The position numbers were made by a program, and so were the translations under genes. Of a stretch of DNA of 43,445 bases, positions 41,387 through 43,445 are shown piece after piece. The notes beneath the pieces were generated by a model. It was not told where the DNA came from, did not search any database, and saw only the letters and a list, made by a program, of their open reading frames with translations. This stretch comes from Bacteroidota bacterium. Its GTDB lineage: Bacteria; Bacteroidota; Bacteroidia; Chitinophagales; Chitinophagaceae. The stretch lies in the NCBI GenBank assembly GCA_023415275.1, contig JAEZLJ010000034.1, forward strand, positions 1-43,445, given 5' to 3'. Within the stretch, counting starts at the first letter, position 1; the number at the start of each line of letters is the position of its first letter.

Positions 41387-43084
41387 ATGCCTGGAGATCC
41401 TTCACTGAACATTAAAGCCAAACAACAAAATACATATGATGCCATTATTGTAGGCTCAGGCATCAGCGGCGGTTGGGCTGCTAAGGAACTTTGTGAAAAA
41501 GGATTAAAAGTACTGCTGCTCGACAGGGGGCGCAATGTGGTGCATGGAGAATATCCTACGGCCACCAAAGACCCCTGGGATTTTCCGCACCGCCTTTCCC
41601 TTTCACTGGAAGACAAGAAACGGAATTTTGTACAAAGCCGGCACTATTCCTACCGCGAGGACAACAAGCATTTCTATATCAATGACCAGGAAAATCCATA
41701 TGAGGAGACCAAACGCTTTGACTGGATCAGGGGCGATATAGTTGGTGGGCGTTCATTATTATGGGCAAGGGCTTGCTACCGCTGGAGCGACCTTGATTTT
41801 GAAGCCAATCAAAAAGATGGACATGGTGTTGACTGGCCTATTCGCTATAAGGACATTGCGCCCTGGTATGACTACGTAGAATCTTTCATAGGTGTCAGTG
41901 GAAACAGGGATGGCCTTTCGGTTATACCTGACGGAAAGTTTCAGCCACCGTTTGAAATGAATTGCGTGGAAAAACATTTTAAGGGGCAGGTGGAAAAAGG
42001 TTTCCCAGACCGTAACGTCATTATGGGACGAACTGCTAACCTCACAAAGCCTGTAAAAGGGAGGGGTCAATGCCAGGCACGCGACCTTTGCCATAGAGGT
42101 TGTCCTTATGGTGCTTACTTTAGTACCAATGCCAGTACCATTCCTGCAGCATACGCTACGGGAAACCTTACAGTCCGTCCCCATTCATTGGTAAACAAAG
42201 TGCTTTACGATGAACAAAAGCAAAAAGCAAGCGGCGTGGAGATCATAGATACTGAAACCAAACAAGTGGAGGCCTTTTATGCAAAACTGGTTTTCCTTAA
42301 TGCCTCCACTGTAGCTACAGCGTTTATACTTTTAAATTCCACCTCCAGTCGTTTTCCTAATGGATTGGGCAATGGCAGCGACCAGGTGGGACGCAACCTG
42401 ATGGATCACCATAAGGGCCTCTCCTTCTCTGCTGAAGTTCCCGGTTTTGAAGATAGCTATTACTATGGCCGCCGGCCGGTAAGTATATATATACCACGCT
42501 TTCGGAATGTCGCGGAACAGCACCCTGGCTTTATCCGTGGTTATCATTTTGGCGGCAGTGCCTTCAGGACCAAACCTTTTAGTGATATAGCGCTTGGAGC
42601 AGAATTGAAGGATGCACTGACTGAGCCGGGACCCTGGCAAATGGGATTGTATGCATTTGGTGAATGCCTGCCATATGCTGATAACCGCATTACTTTAAAC
42701 CATTCTAAAAAAGACCAGTGGGGCCGGCCTGTCATTGCTATTGACTGTGCATTCAGGGAAAACGAAAGAGCCATGCATGAAGACGTAAAGGCCACAGGTC
42801 TTGAAATGCTGGAAGCTTCAGGTTATAAGAATGCTTCCGTGCGTGGCAGTATTTCTTTCCCGGGAAATGCCAACCATGAAATGGGCATCGCCCGCATGGG
42901 CCGCGATCCCAAAACTTCTGTACTAAATGCCTGGAACCAGATGCACGAAGTGCCCAATGTGTTTATAACTGATGGCTCCTGTATGACTTCCTCCGCGTGC
43001 CTGAATCCATCATTGACCTACATGGCCCTTACCGCAAGGGCCTGCGACTATGCGGTGAAAGAAATGAAGAAGCTGAATTTGTAG
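41387..43084 (+). CDS. GMC-family oxidoreductase (gluconate/glucoside dehydrogenase-like)
   Basis: This is a 565-residue FAD enzyme. The FAD motif is IIVGSGISGGWAAKELCEKG (20-39). The C-terminal catalytic pair is His497 (NANHEMGIARMG) and Asn540 (CLNPSLTYMAL). A three-cysteine cluster, Cys229, Cys234 and Cys239 in GQCQARDLCHRGCPYGAY, recalls the small iron-sulfur site of some FAD glucose and gluconate dehydrogenases. No signal peptide is evident. In related Bacteroidota loci a gluconate 2-dehydrogenase subunit 3-like partner usually carries the export signal; none is visible here, though one could lie beyond the right edge. Together with the TIM-barrel gene it suggests oxidation of a sugar or glycoside (inference). 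Confidence 0.9.
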   Translation: MPGDPSLNIKAKQQNTYDAIIVGSGISGGWAAKELCEKGLKVLLLDRGRNVVHGEYPTATKDPWDFPHRLSLSLEDKKRNFVQSRHYSYREDNKHFYINDQENPYEETKRFDWIRGDIVGGRSLLWARACYRWSDLDFEANQKDGHGVDWPIRYKDIAPWYDYVESFIGVSGNRDGLSVIPDGKFQPPFEMNCVEKHFKGQVEKGFPDRNVIMGRTANLTKPVKGRGQCQARDLCHRGCPYGAYFSTNASTIPAAYATGNLTVRPHSLVNKVLYDEQKQKASGVEIIDTETKQVEAFYAKLVFLNASTVATAFILLNSTSSRFPNGLGNGSDQVGRNLMDHHKGLSFSAEVPGFEDSYYYGRRPVSIYIPRFRNVAEQHPGFIRGYHFGGSAFRTKPFSDIALGAELKDALTEPGPWQMGLYAFGECLPYADNRITLNHSKKDQWGRPVIAIDCAFRENERAMHEDVKATGLEMLEASGYKNASVRGSISFPGNANHEMGIARMGRDPKTSVLNAWNQMHEVPNVFITDGSCMTSSACLNPSLTYMALTARACDYAVKEMKKLNL

Positions 43085-43119
43085 TCGGAAGCCCGGAGTT
43101 AGGAGTCCGGAGCCGGGGA
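43083..43119 (+). repeat. AGTCCGGAG-type short degenerate tandem repeat
   Basis: AGTCGGAAGCCCGGAGTTAG continues as GAGTCCGGAGCCGGGG, an approximate 9-base repeat directly after the GMC oxidoreductase stop. A similar GACTTCCCGAAG element is at about 31379. Confidence 0.5.
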
Positions 43120-43445
43120 AACGTTCATAGAATCCAAATCCTTATATATTAATTGACGGGTTCTTGAGGATTATAAGGCTTTCCTATTTTCTAAAGGAAC
43201 ATCTGTTCAGTAGCATCCCAATTTTAAACCTTCCAAAGCGTTTCAGCCGAACGCATTTTGGGTTATTGATCTGGAAATAACAGTAGGTTGCTTACTACCA
43301 GTAGCCATATAGATTACGGTTTACACCCTGGCTAAAGCATAGCTCCTTCCTATCAACGCCCTACTTATCCCCTACCTGCGGTATAGATACTGCGTGGTGA
43401 TCACGCACTAAGTATAGCGTAGATAGGCAGTTGATACCTAGTTGA
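43085..43445. other. Intergenic region at the right edge
   Basis: About 360 bases with no gene recognised. It opens with an AGTCCGGAG-type degenerate repeat (43083-43119). Near the end is a stem GCGTG/CACGC (43392-43406) flanked by ATACT and AGTAT. Confidence 0.5.

Noticed and set aside
43387..43418. Hairpin near the right edge as an attachment or origin site
   Set aside because: The stem is only five base pairs plus loose flanks, and the flanking context is cut off.
1..43445. CRISPR arrays, tRNA or rRNA genes, insertion sequences
   Set aside because: No evenly spaced direct repeats, no recognisable tRNA or rRNA segments, and no transposase-like proteins were found.

Overview
The window looks like a chromosomal segment of a Bacteroidota bacterium, most likely of the class Chitinophagia (Chitinophagaceae-like). 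Support comes from a SusC/SusD pair, an OMP_b-brl_3-type TonB receptor, DUF3667 and TTHB210-like proteins, TAnnTTTG -7 promoter boxes, few clear Shine-Dalgarno sequences, and Bacteroidota lipoprotein signal peptides. The species cannot be named from sequence alone. I saw no rRNA, tRNA, CRISPR array, insertion sequence or phage gene.

Region 1 (1-7.7 kb) is a glycerol-3-phosphate locus. A DeoR/GlpR-type repressor is divergent from a minus-strand run of FAD glycerol-3-phosphate dehydrogenase, the GlpT antiporter, SusC and SusD (cut by the left edge). The tight spacing suggests a polysaccharide-utilisation-like system whose outer-membrane step brings in a glycerophosphate-containing compound.

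Region 2 (7.7-27.7 kb) is mostly housekeeping. It holds gyrA with a TPR protein; a GYF_2 membrane protein; a saccharopine dehydrogenase-like enzyme tail-to-tail with a cysteine-free sirtuin; and an e(P4)-type acid phosphatase. A five-gene minus-strand run follows (pdhA, YfgM-like protein, ribH, LutA/YkgE-like protein, EVE domain protein). After a TonB receptor comes a plus-strand operon (miaB, sigma-54 activator, lptE, TPR-like protein, secG) that ends in a strong terminator.

Region 3 (27.7-37.5 kb) looks accessory: AT-richer, loosely packed, with long intergenic stretches. It carries an amidohydrolase with an extra N-terminal domain, a small barrel protein, a DUF3667 membrane protein, a TTHB210-like lipoprotein, an orphan five-PAS histidine kinase and a YdhR-like protein. 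Three copies of an imperfect palindrome of about 55 bp alternate with two of these genes, giving a cassette-like layout.

Region 4 (37.5 kb to the end) returns to core genes, mltG overlapping a YihY/BrkB gene. It then has a xylose-isomerase-like TIM-barrel protein and a GMC oxidoreductase, separated by intergenic DNA rich in short degenerate repeats. Several genes have a TAnnTTTG box ending only 4-7 bases before the start codon, which suggests leaderless or nearly leaderless transcripts.
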